A DNA stretch of 21,219 nucleotides, from NCBI GenBank assembly GCA_029058455.1, contig JAIDXU010000221.1:1-21219 (forward strand), in the 5' to 3' direction. This DNA is from Paramuribaculum sp. Its GTDB lineage: Bacteria; Bacteroidota; Bacteroidia; Bacteroidales; Muribaculaceae. A model generated the notes under the pieces. It ran no database searches, was not told where the DNA came from, and was given only the letters and a program-made list of their open reading frames with translations. Positions 1-7,983 of the stretch are shown in pieces. Both the position numbers and the translations under genes were made by a program. How positions within the stretch are numbered: the first letter of the stretch is position 1; each line of letters starts with the position of its first letter.

Positions 1-181
1 GTTTCTATATTTATTTTAACTTAAAATATCCTTAATGCTATCGCGATATGTCAAATTTCTCTAAAATTAGGGCTGAATGATTGACAAATGACAAAGTATT
101 AAATTATGTTAAAATCCTAAAGTCGTTTCCCAAGCTCTCACGCAGAGTCAATTGCGTGTTCACCGATTGAATTATTATGTG
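1..181. other. AT-rich intergenic region, no gene seen
   Basis: No convincing reading frame, RNA gene or terminator is visible in this stretch. It is AT-rich in its first 120 bases and contains an 8-bp palindrome ATCGCGAT at about 39-46. It lies upstream of the MsbA-like exporter and probably carries that gene's upstream promoter sequence. No clear -33 TTTG sits at the expected distance from the -7 box at 182-189. Confidence 0.5.
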
Positions 182-189
182 TATCTTTG
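182..189 (+). promoter_or_regulatory. Bacteroidetes -7 promoter element for the ABC exporter
   Basis: TATCTTTG matches the Bacteroidetes sigma-ABfr -7 consensus TAnnTTTG exactly. It lies inside the longest possible reading frame of the following gene, which argues that translation starts downstream at 198 rather than 177. Transcription would begin only a few bases before the ATG at 198, giving a very short or absent 5' leader. The -33 element is not obvious. Confidence 0.6.
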
Positions 190-197
190 CAACCATT

Positions 198-2036
198 ATG
201 GGAGATTTTTGGAACCTTCTGAGGCGATTTGTGCCTCCTTATAAAAAATATCTTGCGCTCAACATTATATTTAATGTGTTGGCGGCGATTCTTACGCTCC
301 TTTCATTCGCGCTTGTTATTCCGATTCTCGAAATGCTGTTTCAGCTTCGCGAACCTGACTATCAGCTCATGCCCTTTGACAGTGGTAATATCAAGGATGT
401 TGTGGTCAACAACTTCTACTATTACATTCAGGAGGCTATCACTACATGGGGTCAGAGCACCGCGCTGGCTCTTCTTGCGGCGGCGCTCGTGGTCATGACG
501 GCGCTAAAGACCGGTGCCACCTACCTCAGCTCCTATTATATGGTGCCAATCCGGTCGGGAGTGGTGAGGGATATAAGAAATTGCCTCTACCGCAAGATAT
601 TGAGCCTCCCGATAGGTTTCTTCACCTCCGAGCGGAAGGGTGACGTTATGGCACGCATGAGCGGCGATGTGGCTGAGATCGAAACCTCGATAATGGCCTC
701 GCTCGACATGCTGTTTAAAAACCCTGTGATGATAATAGTGTGTCTCGCGATGATGATTGCCGTGAGCTGGCAGCTGACTATTTTTGTGCTGGTGCTTCTG
801 CCGATTGCCGGTATGGCTATGGGCAAGGTCGGCAAACGTCTGAAGCGTACCTCGCTCGAAGGGCAACAGCAGTGGGGCGTGATTATGAGCGACATCGAAG
901 AAACTCTCGGCGGATTGCGTATCATCAAGGCTTTCACTGCCGAAGGCAAAATGACCGAGAGATTTGAAAAAGGCACTCAACGATTCTTCCGCATATCCAA
1001 TCGTGTGGCGCGCCGTCAGGCTCTCGCTCATCCTATGAGCGAATTTCTCGGCACTCTGACCATAGCTATCGTGTTGTGGTTTGGCGGCACATTGATATTC
1101 AATGGTGTGTCGTCGATCAAGGCTCAGAGCTTCATCTACTATATGATTATTTTCTATAACATAATCAATCCCGCCAAAGAGCTGTCGAAGGCTGTCTACG
1201 CCATTCAAAAGGGCATGGCCTCGATGGAGCGTGTCGACCGCATACTCAAGGCCGACAATCCGATCAAGGATCCTGAAAACGGAGCTGTAAGTCCCGATCG
1301 CAAGAGCGGCAAGGTGGAGTTTCGCGATGTGACATTCTCCTATGATAAGGAGCGCAATGTTGTCGACAGCGTGTCGTTTGACATACCTGCCGGCAAAACG
1401 GTGGCTCTTGTGGGGCAGAGCGGTAGCGGCAAATCAACACTTGCAGACCTGTTGCCGAGATTCTATGACGTTGATTCCGGCTCGATTACCATCGACGGTG
1501 TCGACATCAGGCGTATGCCTGTAAGAGAACTGCGCGATCTCATGGGCAATGTCAATCAGGAGGCCATATTATTTAACGATACGATACTCAATAATATAAC
1601 ATTCGGAGTTGAAAATGCCACCCGCGAGCAGGTTGAGGCCGCCGCGCGTATTGCCAACGCTCATGAGTTTATAATGGATACCGAACAGGGCTATGATACC
1701 CTTATCGGTGACCGTGGGTGTCGACTTAGCGGTGGCCAGCGTCAGCGCCTTTCGATTGCGAGGGCGGTGCTTAAAAATCCTCCGATACTTATTCTTGACG
1801 AGGCTACCTCGGCTCTTGATTCGGAGAGTGAGCTGCAGGTTCAGCAGGCACTGGAGCGTCTTATGGCCGACAGAACGACTCTGGTGATAGCACATCGACT
1901 CTCAACTATCCGCAATGCCGATATGATCTGTGTGGTTCATGAAGGCCGTATTGTGGAGCGGGGCACACATGAGGAGCTGATCGCCGCCCACGGCCACTAT
2001 TCAAGGCTCGTTGAGATGCAGAAGATCAACGCTTAA
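198..2036 (+). CDS. MsbA-like ABC exporter (fused membrane and ATPase domains)
   Basis: A half-transporter of 612 residues in the type IV exporter (MsbA/multidrug) family, expected to dimerise in the inner membrane and flip lipid A-core or another amphipath. The N-terminal two thirds hold about six hydrophobic helices. The ATPase domain follows: Walker A GQSGSGKST near residues 406-414, signature LSGGQ near 510-514, Walker B ILILDE near 530-535 and the switch His in VIAHRLS near 566. I chose ATG 198 over ATG 177 because a -7 promoter box lies between them. The length is normal for the family. Substrate cannot be read from sequence; MsbA is the default reading, a drug or lipid exporter the alternative. 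The stop overlaps the end of convergent nadD by 11 bp, and no terminator is visible. Confidence 0.85.
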   Translation: MGDFWNLLRRFVPPYKKYLALNIIFNVLAAILTLLSFALVIPILEMLFQLREPDYQLMPFDSGNIKDVVVNNFYYYIQEAITTWGQSTALALLAAALVVMTALKTGATYLSSYYMVPIRSGVVRDIRNCLYRKILSLPIGFFTSERKGDVMARMSGDVAEIETSIMASLDMLFKNPVMIIVCLAMMIAVSWQLTIFVLVLLPIAGMAMGKVGKRLKRTSLEGQQQWGVIMSDIEETLGGLRIIKAFTAEGKMTERFEKGTQRFFRISNRVARRQALAHPMSEFLGTLTIAIVLWFGGTLIFNGVSSIKAQSFIYYMIIFYNIINPAKELSKAVYAIQKGMASMERVDRILKADNPIKDPENGAVSPDRKSGKVEFRDVTFSYDKERNVVDSVSFDIPAGKTVALVGQSGSGKSTLADLLPRFYDVDSGSITIDGVDIRRMPVRELRDLMGNVNQEAILFNDTILNNITFGVENATREQVEAAARIANAHEFIMDTEQGYDTLIGDRGCRLSGGQRQRLSIARAVLKNPPILILDEATSALDSESELQVQQALERLMADRTTLVIAHRLSTIRNADMICVVHEGRIVERGTHEELIAAHGHYSRLVEMQKINA

Positions 2037-2646
2037 TCTCATCTCTCCTGCTTGAAAAATCTTTCAGCCGGGTCCATACCCCGGCGGGGAGAAAGGCTTT
2101 CATGTTTTTGCCTTCGGCCAACCCGCGCCTAATGAATGTTGACGACAGGTCAACCTGAGGGGCGTCGGCCCATTCTACTCCTGCGGGCAGCTCTGCGGTG
2201 TTAACTTCATAGCCCGGGCGTGGATAAACTATCACACCATAGTCATTGATAATACGGTGGTAGTCTTTCCATTTTTCGAATTCCAGCCAGTTGTCGGCGC
2301 CGACAACCCATTTAAACTGATATTGCGGATAAGCTTCCGAAAGATAATCGAGAGTGTTGATCGTGTAGCTTGGCCGCGGCATCTTTAACTCGATGTCGCA
2401 GACTTTCAGGAGTGTATCTCCCTCAGTTGCGATTTTCAGCAGCTCGAGGCGCTCGGAGTCGGAAAGAAGATAAGTCACATCGGCTTTGAGCGGATTGTGG
2501 GCCGACAGCACAAACCACACCTCGTCGGCTATGCCCGAGAAGCGGGCTAACCATGAGCCTAACATCAGGTGGCCATTATGAACGGGGCAGAATGACCCTC
2601 CGAAAAGTGCGATTCTTTTTTGAGAGCCGGCGCTGTCGCGACTCAT
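2026..2646 (-). CDS. nadD: Nicotinate-nucleotide adenylyltransferase NadD
   Basis: Makes deamido-NAD from nicotinate mononucleotide and ATP, the adenylyl-transfer step of NAD synthesis in the cytoplasm. The nucleotidyltransferase signature GGSFCPVHNGHL is at residues 16-27 with the HxGH pair His23/His26, and the second motif SSTFIR is at 168-173. The 206-residue length is normal. The ATG overlaps the gmk stop in an ATGA arrangement, which points to translational coupling as the last gene of yicC-gmk-nadD. The first ten residues are polar and nonconserved; no better internal start is visible. Its 3' end overlaps the convergent exporter gene by 11 bp. Confidence 0.95.
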   Translation of the reverse strand: MSRDSAGSQKRIALFGGSFCPVHNGHLMLGSWLARFSGIADEVWFVLSAHNPLKADVTYLLSDSERLELLKIATEGDTLLKVCDIELKMPRPSYTINTLDYLSEAYPQYQFKWVVGADNWLEFEKWKDYHRIINDYGVIVYPRPGYEVNTAELPAGVEWADAPQVDLSSTFIRRGLAEGKNMKAFLPAGVWTRLKDFSSRRDEIKR

Positions 2647-3215
2647 TTTCCGATAAAATTTGCTATTATGTCGTGTGTCTCGGTAATGGCTTTGTCGAGA
2701 TCGTCGTTCACCACCACATGGTCAAACTCTTTTGAAAACCCGATTTCATATTCGGCTTTTCCGACTCTCTCTTCAATAGCTTCGGGCGAGTCGGTTGCTC
2801 GGCCTACGAGTCTTCGCCTCAGTTCCTCGACCGATGGGGGCATTATGAAAATCGACACGGCATTTTCGCCGAGCATTTTCTTGACATTTACGCCACCTTT
2901 CACATCTATGTCGAGAATCACGTTGCGCCCGGCAGCGGTGCGGTTGTCAAGTTCGCTGCGCAGTGTGCCGTAATACCTGCCGGGATACACCTCTTCATAT
3001 TCCACAAACTCATTGTTGGCAATAGCGCGACGGAATGCCTCGTCGGTGAGAAAATGATAGCTCACGCCGTCGGTTTCGCCGGCGCGGGGAGCGCGGTTGG
3101 TGGCCGACACCGAAAACTCCATCTGAATGTCTCCGAGTTTGAAAAGAGCCTGAATGATGGTTGACTTTCCGCAGCCCGAAGGAGCAGAGATAATGATTAC
3201 TTTGCCTTGTTTCAT
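2643..3215 (-). CDS. gmk: Guanylate kinase
   Basis: Phosphorylates GMP (and dGMP) to GDP with ATP in the cytoplasm, feeding GTP and dGTP pools. The P-loop APSGCGKST is at residues 11-19. It is followed by the GMP-binding region with a family-typical TNRAPRAGETDGVSYHF stretch and EYEEVYPGRYYGT. The 190-residue length is typical. The start lies 36 bp downstream of yicC on the same strand, and the stop codon is shared with the nadD start (ATGA), so the three genes form one transcription unit. Confidence 0.97.
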   Translation of the reverse strand: MKQGKVIIISAPSGCGKSTIIQALFKLGDIQMEFSVSATNRAPRAGETDGVSYHFLTDEAFRRAIANNEFVEYEEVYPGRYYGTLRSELDNRTAAGRNVILDIDVKGGVNVKKMLGENAVSIFIMPPSVEELRRRLVGRATDSPEAIEERVGKAEYEIGFSKEFDHVVVNDDLDKAITETHDIIANFIGK

Positions 3216-3251
3216 GGTGGAACAGATAGGGGTATTGTGGAGGGGAGGGGA

Positions 3252-4127
3252 TTACATCACGTTGAGCACCTGCTCTTTGATCTGCTCGAGCTCGTCTTTC
3301 ATCTTCACGACTATTCTTTGAAGCTCGGCATGGTTGCTCTTCGAACCGAGGGTGTTGATTTCTCGTCCCATCTCCTGTGTTATGAAGCCAAGCTTCTTGC
3401 CCTGGCTCGCCTTGCCGTTCATGGTCTCGGCAAAATAGCGTATGTGTTGGGCGAGGCGCTGTTTCTCCTCGTTGATGTCGAGTTTCTCTATATAATAGAT
3501 CATCTCCTGCTCGAGACGGCCGCGATCATATTCGGCCACCGGCACTTTGCTGAGATTTTCCTCTATGCGGGCGCTTATGCGGGCCACGCGCTCTGTTTCA
3601 TAGCGGGGCACCATGTCGAGCAGCTCGCTGATGGTGTCGAGTCGCTTGGCGAAAAATTCGTTGAGACGCGCCCCTTCGGTAGCTCTGAAATCGGTGAGGG
3701 CATCTATGGCCTCGTTACAAGCCTTGAGCAATCCTTCAGATTCGCTTTCGTTGAGTGTGGGAGCGGCTTCTGAATGAATCACGTCGGGAAATCTCATCAA
3801 AACGGCAAACCAATCCTCAGGCTCGGGAATGCCGAGCTGACGCGAGGCTTCGGAAATCTGAGCCTTATATCCGGCCAGCGCTGCCACATTGAGCTTCACG
3901 GAATCATCAACGCCGGTGCTTTCGCGATAAACGGTCAGATCAACCTTGCCGCGCTCCAGCCGTGACGACAGCAGAGTGCGTATCTCAAGTTCTTTCTCAC
4001 GATAGATCGGGGGTATGCGCATCGATACATCAAGCTGCTTTGAGTTAAGCGACTTGATTTCAACGGTGAGCTTACACTTGGGCAGTTCAAGAACTGCGCG
4101 GCCAAAGCCGGTCATTGACAGTAACAT
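3252..4127 (-). CDS. yicC: YicC-family endoribonuclease-like protein
   Basis: A YicC/YloC-family protein of 292 residues; family members are stress-associated and have been reported to act on RNA. The start is set at the MLLSMTGFGRA sequence because the family begins with SMTGFGRA at its extreme N-terminus. The possible upstream ATG at 4154 adds nine nonconserved residues and overlaps a -7 promoter box. The C-terminal half carries the conserved QEMGREINTLGSKSN stretch and ends in the typical ELEQIKEQVLNV. It is the first gene of the operon with gmk and nadD. RNase activity here is inferred only from the family. Confidence 0.9.
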   Translation of the reverse strand: MLLSMTGFGRAVLELPKCKLTVEIKSLNSKQLDVSMRIPPIYREKELEIRTLLSSRLERGKVDLTVYRESTGVDDSVKLNVAALAGYKAQISEASRQLGIPEPEDWFAVLMRFPDVIHSEAAPTLNESESEGLLKACNEAIDALTDFRATEGARLNEFFAKRLDTISELLDMVPRYETERVARISARIEENLSKVPVAEYDRGRLEQEMIYYIEKLDINEEKQRLAQHIRYFAETMNGKASQGKKLGFITQEMGREINTLGSKSNHAELQRIVVKMKDELEQIKEQVLNVM

Positions 4128-4153
4128 AGCTGTTTGTTTGAGGTAATTTATCA

Positions 4154-4161
4154 CAAAATTA
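4154..4161 (-). promoter_or_regulatory. -7 promoter element for the yicC-gmk-nadD operon
   Basis: The minus strand reads TAATTTTG, an exact TAnnTTTG match. It lies 26 bp upstream of the chosen yicC ATG and so predicts a leader of about 20 nt. No good -33 TTTG is present at the usual 19-21 bp spacing. It is back to back with the tsaB promoter box at 4184-4191. Confidence 0.5.
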
Positions 4162-4183
4162 CTCTTTTACCGTCAAAAAGCCT

Positions 4184-4191
4184 TAACTTTG
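4184..4191 (+). promoter_or_regulatory. -7 promoter element for tsaB
   Basis: TAACTTTG matches the Bacteroidetes -7 consensus TAnnTTTG. It is 31 bp upstream of the tsaB ATG, predicting a leader of roughly 25 nt. The -33 region falls on the opposing yicC -7 box, so the two promoters overlap. Confidence 0.65.
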
Positions 4192-4222
4192 CACAAAAAT
4201 TTTTCATTTCCTGACAACTTTC

Positions 4223-4942
4223 ATGGCCAACATACTTAATATCGATACCTCTACCTCGGTGTGTTCGGTGGCTCTTGCTGCTGAAGGAATGGTGATTATG
4301 CAGCGGGCCGAATTTCAGCCTTCAAGTCATGCGGCTTTGCTGAGCGATTTTATCAAGGATTGTCTTGATCATCTCTCCGACCATGAGATGAAACTCGACG
4401 CCGTGGCTGTGACCCTCGGCCCGGGTTCATATACCGGCCTGAGAATCGGGTTGTCTGAAGCCAAAGGACTTGCTTACGCTATTAATATTCCGCTTATCGG
4501 ATTGTCGACGCTTGAGGTTATGACCACCGGAGTGATGTTTAATCATCCCGAGCTTATCCCCGACGATCCCGATGTTCCGATGCCGCTGTTTGTGCCAATG
4601 ATCGATGCGCGCCGCATGGAAGTCTATACCGCGGTTTATAATCTTGATCTGTCGCCTGTGATGGCCCCCGCCCCTCTTATTCTCGATGCCGGCAGTTATG
4701 CCGGTCTTGCCTCCGAGGGTCAGACGATAGCTCTTTTCGGCGACGGCAGTGACAAGTCGCGCTCCGTTCTCGAAGGAGTATTGCCCGGAGCTGTATGGAT
4801 CGATGGGGTGACTCCTCTTGCCGCCGACATGATAGCTCTGAGCGAAAGAGCGTGGATGAGACGTGATTTTATCGACGTGGCCTATTCCACGCCGATCTAT
4901 CTTAAAGAATTTCAGGCCACCAAACCTAAATCCTTAATCTGA
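4223..4942 (+). CDS. tsaB: tRNA N6-threonylcarbamoyladenosine synthesis protein TsaB
   Basis: TsaB (YeaZ) is the dimeric scaffold partner of TsaD and TsaE in making t6A37 on ANN-decoding tRNAs in the cytoplasm. The N-terminus MANILNIDTSTSVCSVAL is the ASKHA-fold beta strand and phosphate-1 loop typical of the family. The LGPGSYTGLRIGLSEAKGLA segment near residues 73-92 is the family hallmark. Its 239 residues match the usual size. It is a single gene divergent from yicC, with its 3' side facing the gntR terminator. Confidence 0.93.
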   Translation: MANILNIDTSTSVCSVALAAEGMVIMQRAEFQPSSHAALLSDFIKDCLDHLSDHEMKLDAVAVTLGPGSYTGLRIGLSEAKGLAYAINIPLIGLSTLEVMTTGVMFNHPELIPDDPDVPMPLFVPMIDARRMEVYTAVYNLDLSPVMAPAPLILDAGSYAGLASEGQTIALFGDGSDKSRSVLEGVLPGAVWIDGVTPLAADMIALSERAWMRRDFIDVAYSTPIYLKEFQATKPKSLI

Positions 4943-4950
4943 TAATATTT

Positions 4951-5000
4951 GTAGAAAAAATCTCCACCCCGATAGTCATAAAGACCGTTCGGAGTGGAGA
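4951..5000 (-). terminator. Intrinsic terminator of the gntR operon
   Basis: TCTCCACCCCGA (4961-4972) pairs with TCGGAGTGGAGA (4989-5000), 11 of 12 positions matching around a 16-nt loop. Read on the minus strand the stem is followed by a T-run (the complement of AAAAAA at 4955-4960), the layout of a rho-independent terminator for leftward transcripts. The hairpin could also end tsaB transcripts, but no T-run follows it on the plus strand. Confidence 0.75.
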
Positions 5001-5034
5001 CCTACATATCCCGTCGTGGTTATTAGCTCGTGAA

Positions 5035-5433
5035 TCAATCAATCATATCCCGAGGAGATTTACTGCCATTACACGACATAAGATAATCATCATATAGTTT
5101 GGAGAGTTGAGCGGTGGTGATTCCAAGCGATTTAAGCCTTGAAAAGAGATAGGGCAACTCATCTTTCATAAAGACATCGCGTCGGGTGGCGAGGATTTTT
5201 TCAACGGCGTCGGGCGATACATAAAACCCTATGCCTCTGCGGTTGAAAATTATGCCATGCGACTGGAGGTGGTCGTAGGTTCTCATGACAGTGTTTGAGT
5301 TGACCAATGCTTTAACCCCGTATTCCCTCACCGAGGGGAGTCGCTGGTCGGCCAGATAGATGCCGGCGAGAATGTCGTCGCATATTTTTTCGGCTATCTG
5401 CAGATAGATAGGCTGGTTGTCTCTGAAATTCAT
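5035..5433 (-). CDS. GntR-family (YtrA-type) transcriptional repressor
   Basis: A 132-residue regulator made of an N-terminal winged helix-turn-helix and a short helical tail, the architecture of the YtrA subfamily of GntR proteins, which usually control adjacent ABC transporter genes. Visible parts are the opening PIYLQIAEKI (8-17), LPSVREY (32-38), the recognition-helix region VNSNTVMRTYDHL (44-56) and the wing RRGIGFYV (65-72). There is no large ligand-binding domain. The ATG overlaps the stop of the membrane protein gene (ATGA). It is last in its operon, where YtrA-type regulators are often first. The palindrome at 7108-7131 is its probable operator; the effector is unknown. Confidence 0.9.
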   Translation of the reverse strand: MNFRDNQPIYLQIAEKICDDILAGIYLADQRLPSVREYGVKALVNSNTVMRTYDHLQSHGIIFNRRGIGFYVSPDAVEKILATRRDVFMKDELPYLFSRLKSLGITTAQLSKLYDDYLMSCNGSKSPRDMID

Positions 5434-6245
5434 TTGCGTGAGGAAAAGCGGTTAATATCAACTTTGGTAAACAGGCGGTAGCTGATCCACCAGCATAGTG
5501 CCGTGAGTCCTAACATCATTACTGTCGTTCCATTTATCCATAATAATACGGAGTCAGGCGTGGATATAGATGTAAGGATGTTCTGTAAAAACGGAATGAT
5601 AACAGGTTGCATAAGCGGGAAGGTGATGATCTGGAGAGCTACCTGCACACCCCATAGGGCAAGCATGGTTTTGAGAAACGAGAGACGCGGCCATACTACG
5701 CCACCGATCATGTAAAGACTCTGTGAAAATCCTATATAGGTGATTGCTAAGAATATCATGCTCCATATTATCGGCGTTTCGCCTTCGCTGAAATATTCTT
5801 TGATCATGCCGAAATAGGGGACTATGAATTGTGAGTGATCATGATAGAGCGCCTGGGCCATCATTCTGAACAATTCAAATATAAATCCACCGAGAAAGAG
5901 AGTTATGATCAGGGCGGGTACAACCGCCAGCCATCTTACCATGAATTTTGCTTTCATGCTCGAAGGGGTCATGAGCATGGCGATCGTGTCGGTTTTGCGT
6001 TTGAGCGGGCCGAACATCATCGAAGCGGCAATGCAGAGGGCGAGAGCGCAACAGGGAATATAGAGCATTATTCCGGTAGAGTTGAGACCTATAGTTCCGG
6101 CCAGAAAGCCTGATAGAGTAGCCATTGCCACACAACCTATGAGTGACATCACGAGGGTTGATTTCAGCTCGGTGAGCTCCTTTTTATACTGAAGCTGGAA
6201 GTTGTCCGAAGTATTATTGATGATAGACATATCGGTGTGAGTCAT
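5430..6245 (-). CDS. ABC transporter membrane subunit, function unknown
   Basis: A 271-residue hydrophobic protein with about six predicted membrane helices (roughly residues 32-52, 58-76, 107-127, 158-180, 190-215 and 235-258) and a short cytoplasmic N-terminus. No enzymatic motif is visible. Its place between an ABC ATPase (6 bp upstream) and a YtrA-type repressor (4-bp overlap) makes it the permease partner of that ATPase. Such small transporters in YtrA-controlled operons are commonly linked to envelope stress or peptide antibiotic resistance, but substrate and direction cannot be read here. ATG codons at 6245 and 6230 are both possible starts. Confidence 0.75.
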   Translation of the reverse strand: MTHTDMSIINNTSDNFQLQYKKELTELKSTLVMSLIGCVAMATLSGFLAGTIGLNSTGIMLYIPCCALALCIAASMMFGPLKRKTDTIAMLMTPSSMKAKFMVRWLAVVPALIITLFLGGFIFELFRMMAQALYHDHSQFIVPYFGMIKEYFSEGETPIIWSMIFLAITYIGFSQSLYMIGGVVWPRLSFLKTMLALWGVQVALQIITFPLMQPVIIPFLQNILTSISTPDSVLLWINGTTVMMLGLTALCWWISYRLFTKVDINRFSSRK

Positions 6246-6251
6246 GAGGGG

Positions 6252-7106
6252 TTAAGATTGAGTTTTATTGAAAAGTTGTTCAATAACATCGGGTCTCTCC
6301 ATTGTCACTTCAAAAAGAGATTCGAGGTTGAGGTCGGTTTCGCCTCTGGCGCCGGGCGCGGCTATCTCCACAATGTTCGCGGCGGCGGGAGCGGGGAGCG
6401 ACATCAGGGCGCTGTCAATCTCCTGACGGTTGTCGGTGAAGCGGAATCTGAGTTTGGCGGTGATATCGGAGATTCTTTCGTCGAGTTTCACTCCGCTGTC
6501 GCGTGTTATTATCACATGGTCGAGAATCTTCTCGATGTCAAGCACCTGATGGGTGGAGATGATAATAATGCGGTCGTCTGACATATTTTCGATAATAGCC
6601 TGACGGAAGAGTCGCTTGCCGGGAATGTCGAGTCCGTTGGTAGGCTCGTCGAGCAGAAGAATCGAGGTGTTGCATGCGAGCGCGAAGCTCATGAAGACTC
6701 TCTTTTTCTGACCCATCGACAGGCGCCCGAGATGAATGTCGCTTCCCATGCCGAAGATTTCAAGAGAGCGAAGCATAGCGTTTTTGTCAAATTTAGGATA
6801 GAAAGGAGCGTTTACCTCGATGAAGCTGTCTAAGGTGACGGAGGGGAGGGTAAATTCTTCAGGCACCAGGAAGATGTCGTCGAGAAACGCTACTTCGCGG
6901 TTGCGGGGATTATGACCGTTGACGGTAATGCTGCCCGATGAGGGAGTCAGCAATCCCGAAAGAAGATAGAGAAGTGTTGACTTTCCGGCGCCGTTGGGTC
7001 CCAACAGACCGTAAATGCCACCTTCCCCGATAGTGAGGTTGATGTCACGCAACACCTCTTTGGTGAAGCGGCCGTAGTGAAAAGTGAGGTTGTTAATAGT
7101 AATCAT
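6252..7106 (-). CDS. ABC transporter ATP-binding protein (YtrB-like)
   Basis: A 284-residue ABC ATPase. Walker A GPNGAGKST is at residues 36-44, the signature LSMGQ at 129-133, Walker B ILLLDEP at 149-155, and the switch His lies in IISTHQV. A tail of about 80 residues beyond the nucleotide-binding core has no motif I recognise. It is the first gene of the operon with the membrane protein and the GntR repressor, and its ATG lies directly behind the palindrome at 7108-7131. It resembles ATPases of YtrA-regulated exporters and ABC-2-type systems; the substrate is unknown. Confidence 0.9.
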   Translation of the reverse strand: MITINNLTFHYGRFTKEVLRDINLTIGEGGIYGLLGPNGAGKSTLLYLLSGLLTPSSGSITVNGHNPRNREVAFLDDIFLVPEEFTLPSVTLDSFIEVNAPFYPKFDKNAMLRSLEIFGMGSDIHLGRLSMGQKKRVFMSFALACNTSILLLDEPTNGLDIPGKRLFRQAIIENMSDDRIIIISTHQVLDIEKILDHVIITRDSGVKLDERISDITAKLRFRFTDNRQEIDSALMSLPAPAAANIVEIAAPGARGETDLNLESLFEVTMERPDVIEQLFNKTQS

Positions 7107-7107
7107 A

Positions 7108-7131
7108 GTGTATTAGTATAATAGTACACTG
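7108..7131. promoter_or_regulatory. Palindromic operator, probable GntR binding site
   Basis: A 24-bp inverted repeat. The left half AGTGTATTAGTA matches the reverse complement of the right half TAATAGTACACT at 10 of 12 positions, with perfect outer arms AGTGTA/TACACT. It sits between the -7 box (7133-7140) and the ABC ATPase ATG (7106), over the expected transcription start. A repressor there would block initiation. The only regulator in the operon is the GntR protein, so autoregulation is the simplest reading. Confidence 0.7.
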
Positions 7132-7132
7132 C

Positions 7133-7140
7133 AAAGGTAT
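7133..7140 (-). promoter_or_regulatory. -7 promoter element of the ABC-gntR operon
   Basis: The minus strand reads TACCTTTG, an exact TAnnTTTG match. It lies 26 bp upstream of the ABC ATPase start and immediately abuts the 24-bp palindrome. The flanking stretch up to the nitroreductase start (7141-7281) holds no other clear element; a degenerate TAATTTG near 7166 faces the plus strand. Confidence 0.65.
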
Positions 7141-7281
7141 GCACTCTTTTTATACCCACCAAATAATTTGAGGATTTTTTTTGAAAAATTTTTCCCTGAC
7201 TATGAACTCCTGTCAACGGGCTGCGTTTTATTATATACTAATTCAGTTACTTAATCTAAAAATCTAATCTCACTATACGCC

Positions 7282-7908
7282 ATGTCAAAAACTATAAATC
7301 CACTGAAACTCGTTTCACCGAAGCCCTATGACGAGGGTTTCACGCTTAAACAGGCTATCGCTCTGCGTCATTCATCAAGGGAGTTTTCACCTCAGCCCCT
7401 GTCGCTTCGACATCTCAGCGAGCTTATGTGGGCCATGTATGGTGTAAACCGACCTAAGGATAATCCCCATCCCGGTCGCACTGTGCCGTCGGCAATGGCT
7501 TTCTATCCTTTATCGATATATGTAATGACCGAAGAGGCGGTCTATCTCTATGAGCCGATCGAGCATAAGCTGCTGCCGGTGGCTGAGGGCGATCACCGCA
7601 GTACCGACGGAACTCAGAGTTTCGTGGCTCAAGCGCCTGTTGATATTGCGATTTTTGCCAATGCAGCGATGATGCATGGCTCGGATTGCGAGCTCAACAA
7701 TACTATCAGGGATAATATAATAAGGATGGCGTCGCTCGATGCCGGTGCCGTGGCTCAGAATGCATATTTATATTGTGCGGCTAATTCGATTAATATTGTG
7801 GAACGTATGGCGGTAGATGTTCATAAACTCACACGGCTTCTGAATGTCTCCGACGAAAGTCAGTTTATCGTGGCTCTTTCGATAGGTTATCCTCCCGAAG
7901 AATCATGA
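7282..7908 (+). CDS. SagB/nitroreductase-family flavoprotein
   Basis: A 208-residue member of the FMN-dependent nitroreductase superfamily, closest in look to the short SagB-type group. The FMN-phosphate-binding region is ALRHSSREFSP (27-37), followed by LSELMWAMYGVNR, the RTVPSAMAFYPL stretch and a C-terminal helix region ending in IVALSIGYPPEE, all in family order. Members reduce nitro compounds, quinones or azoline intermediates using NAD(P)H; the substrate here is unknown. No peptide precursor or cyclodehydratase gene is nearby, so a role in thiazole/oxazole peptide maturation is not supported. No exact TAnnTTTG box precedes it. Confidence 0.85.
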   Translation: MSKTINPLKLVSPKPYDEGFTLKQAIALRHSSREFSPQPLSLRHLSELMWAMYGVNRPKDNPHPGRTVPSAMAFYPLSIYVMTEEAVYLYEPIEHKLLPVAEGDHRSTDGTQSFVAQAPVDIAIFANAAMMHGSDCELNNTIRDNIIRMASLDAGAVAQNAYLYCAANSINIVERMAVDVHKLTRLLNVSDESQFIVALSIGYPPEES

Positions 7909-7915
7909 TAAGAGT

Positions 7916-7948
7916 GCCCCCGCTTGCAAAACCTTGTGAAGCGGGGGC
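7916..7948 (+). terminator. GC-rich hairpin after the nitroreductase gene
   Basis: GCCCCCGCTT (7916-7925) and AAGCGGGGGC (7939-7948) form a perfect 10-bp stem with a 13-nt loop, eight bases past the stop codon. There is no T-run on either side, so it may be an mRNA end-stabiliser or a weak terminator rather than a classical one. The next gene begins 35 bp further on without an obvious promoter box, which fits partial readthrough. Confidence 0.55.
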
Positions 7949-7983
7949 GTGTTATAGAGATAAAACCATAATCGTTTCAACCT

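Noticed and set aside
504-1208. Long open frame on the minus strand inside the exporter gene
   Set aside because: It is antisense to a clear ABC exporter, its protein is rich in His with no recognisable domain, and it has no promoter or family features.
7282-7908. SagB-like protein as part of a modified-peptide (bacteriocin) cluster
   Set aside because: No precursor peptide, cyclodehydratase or dedicated peptidase is near; neighbours are a channel and an unrelated ABC operon.
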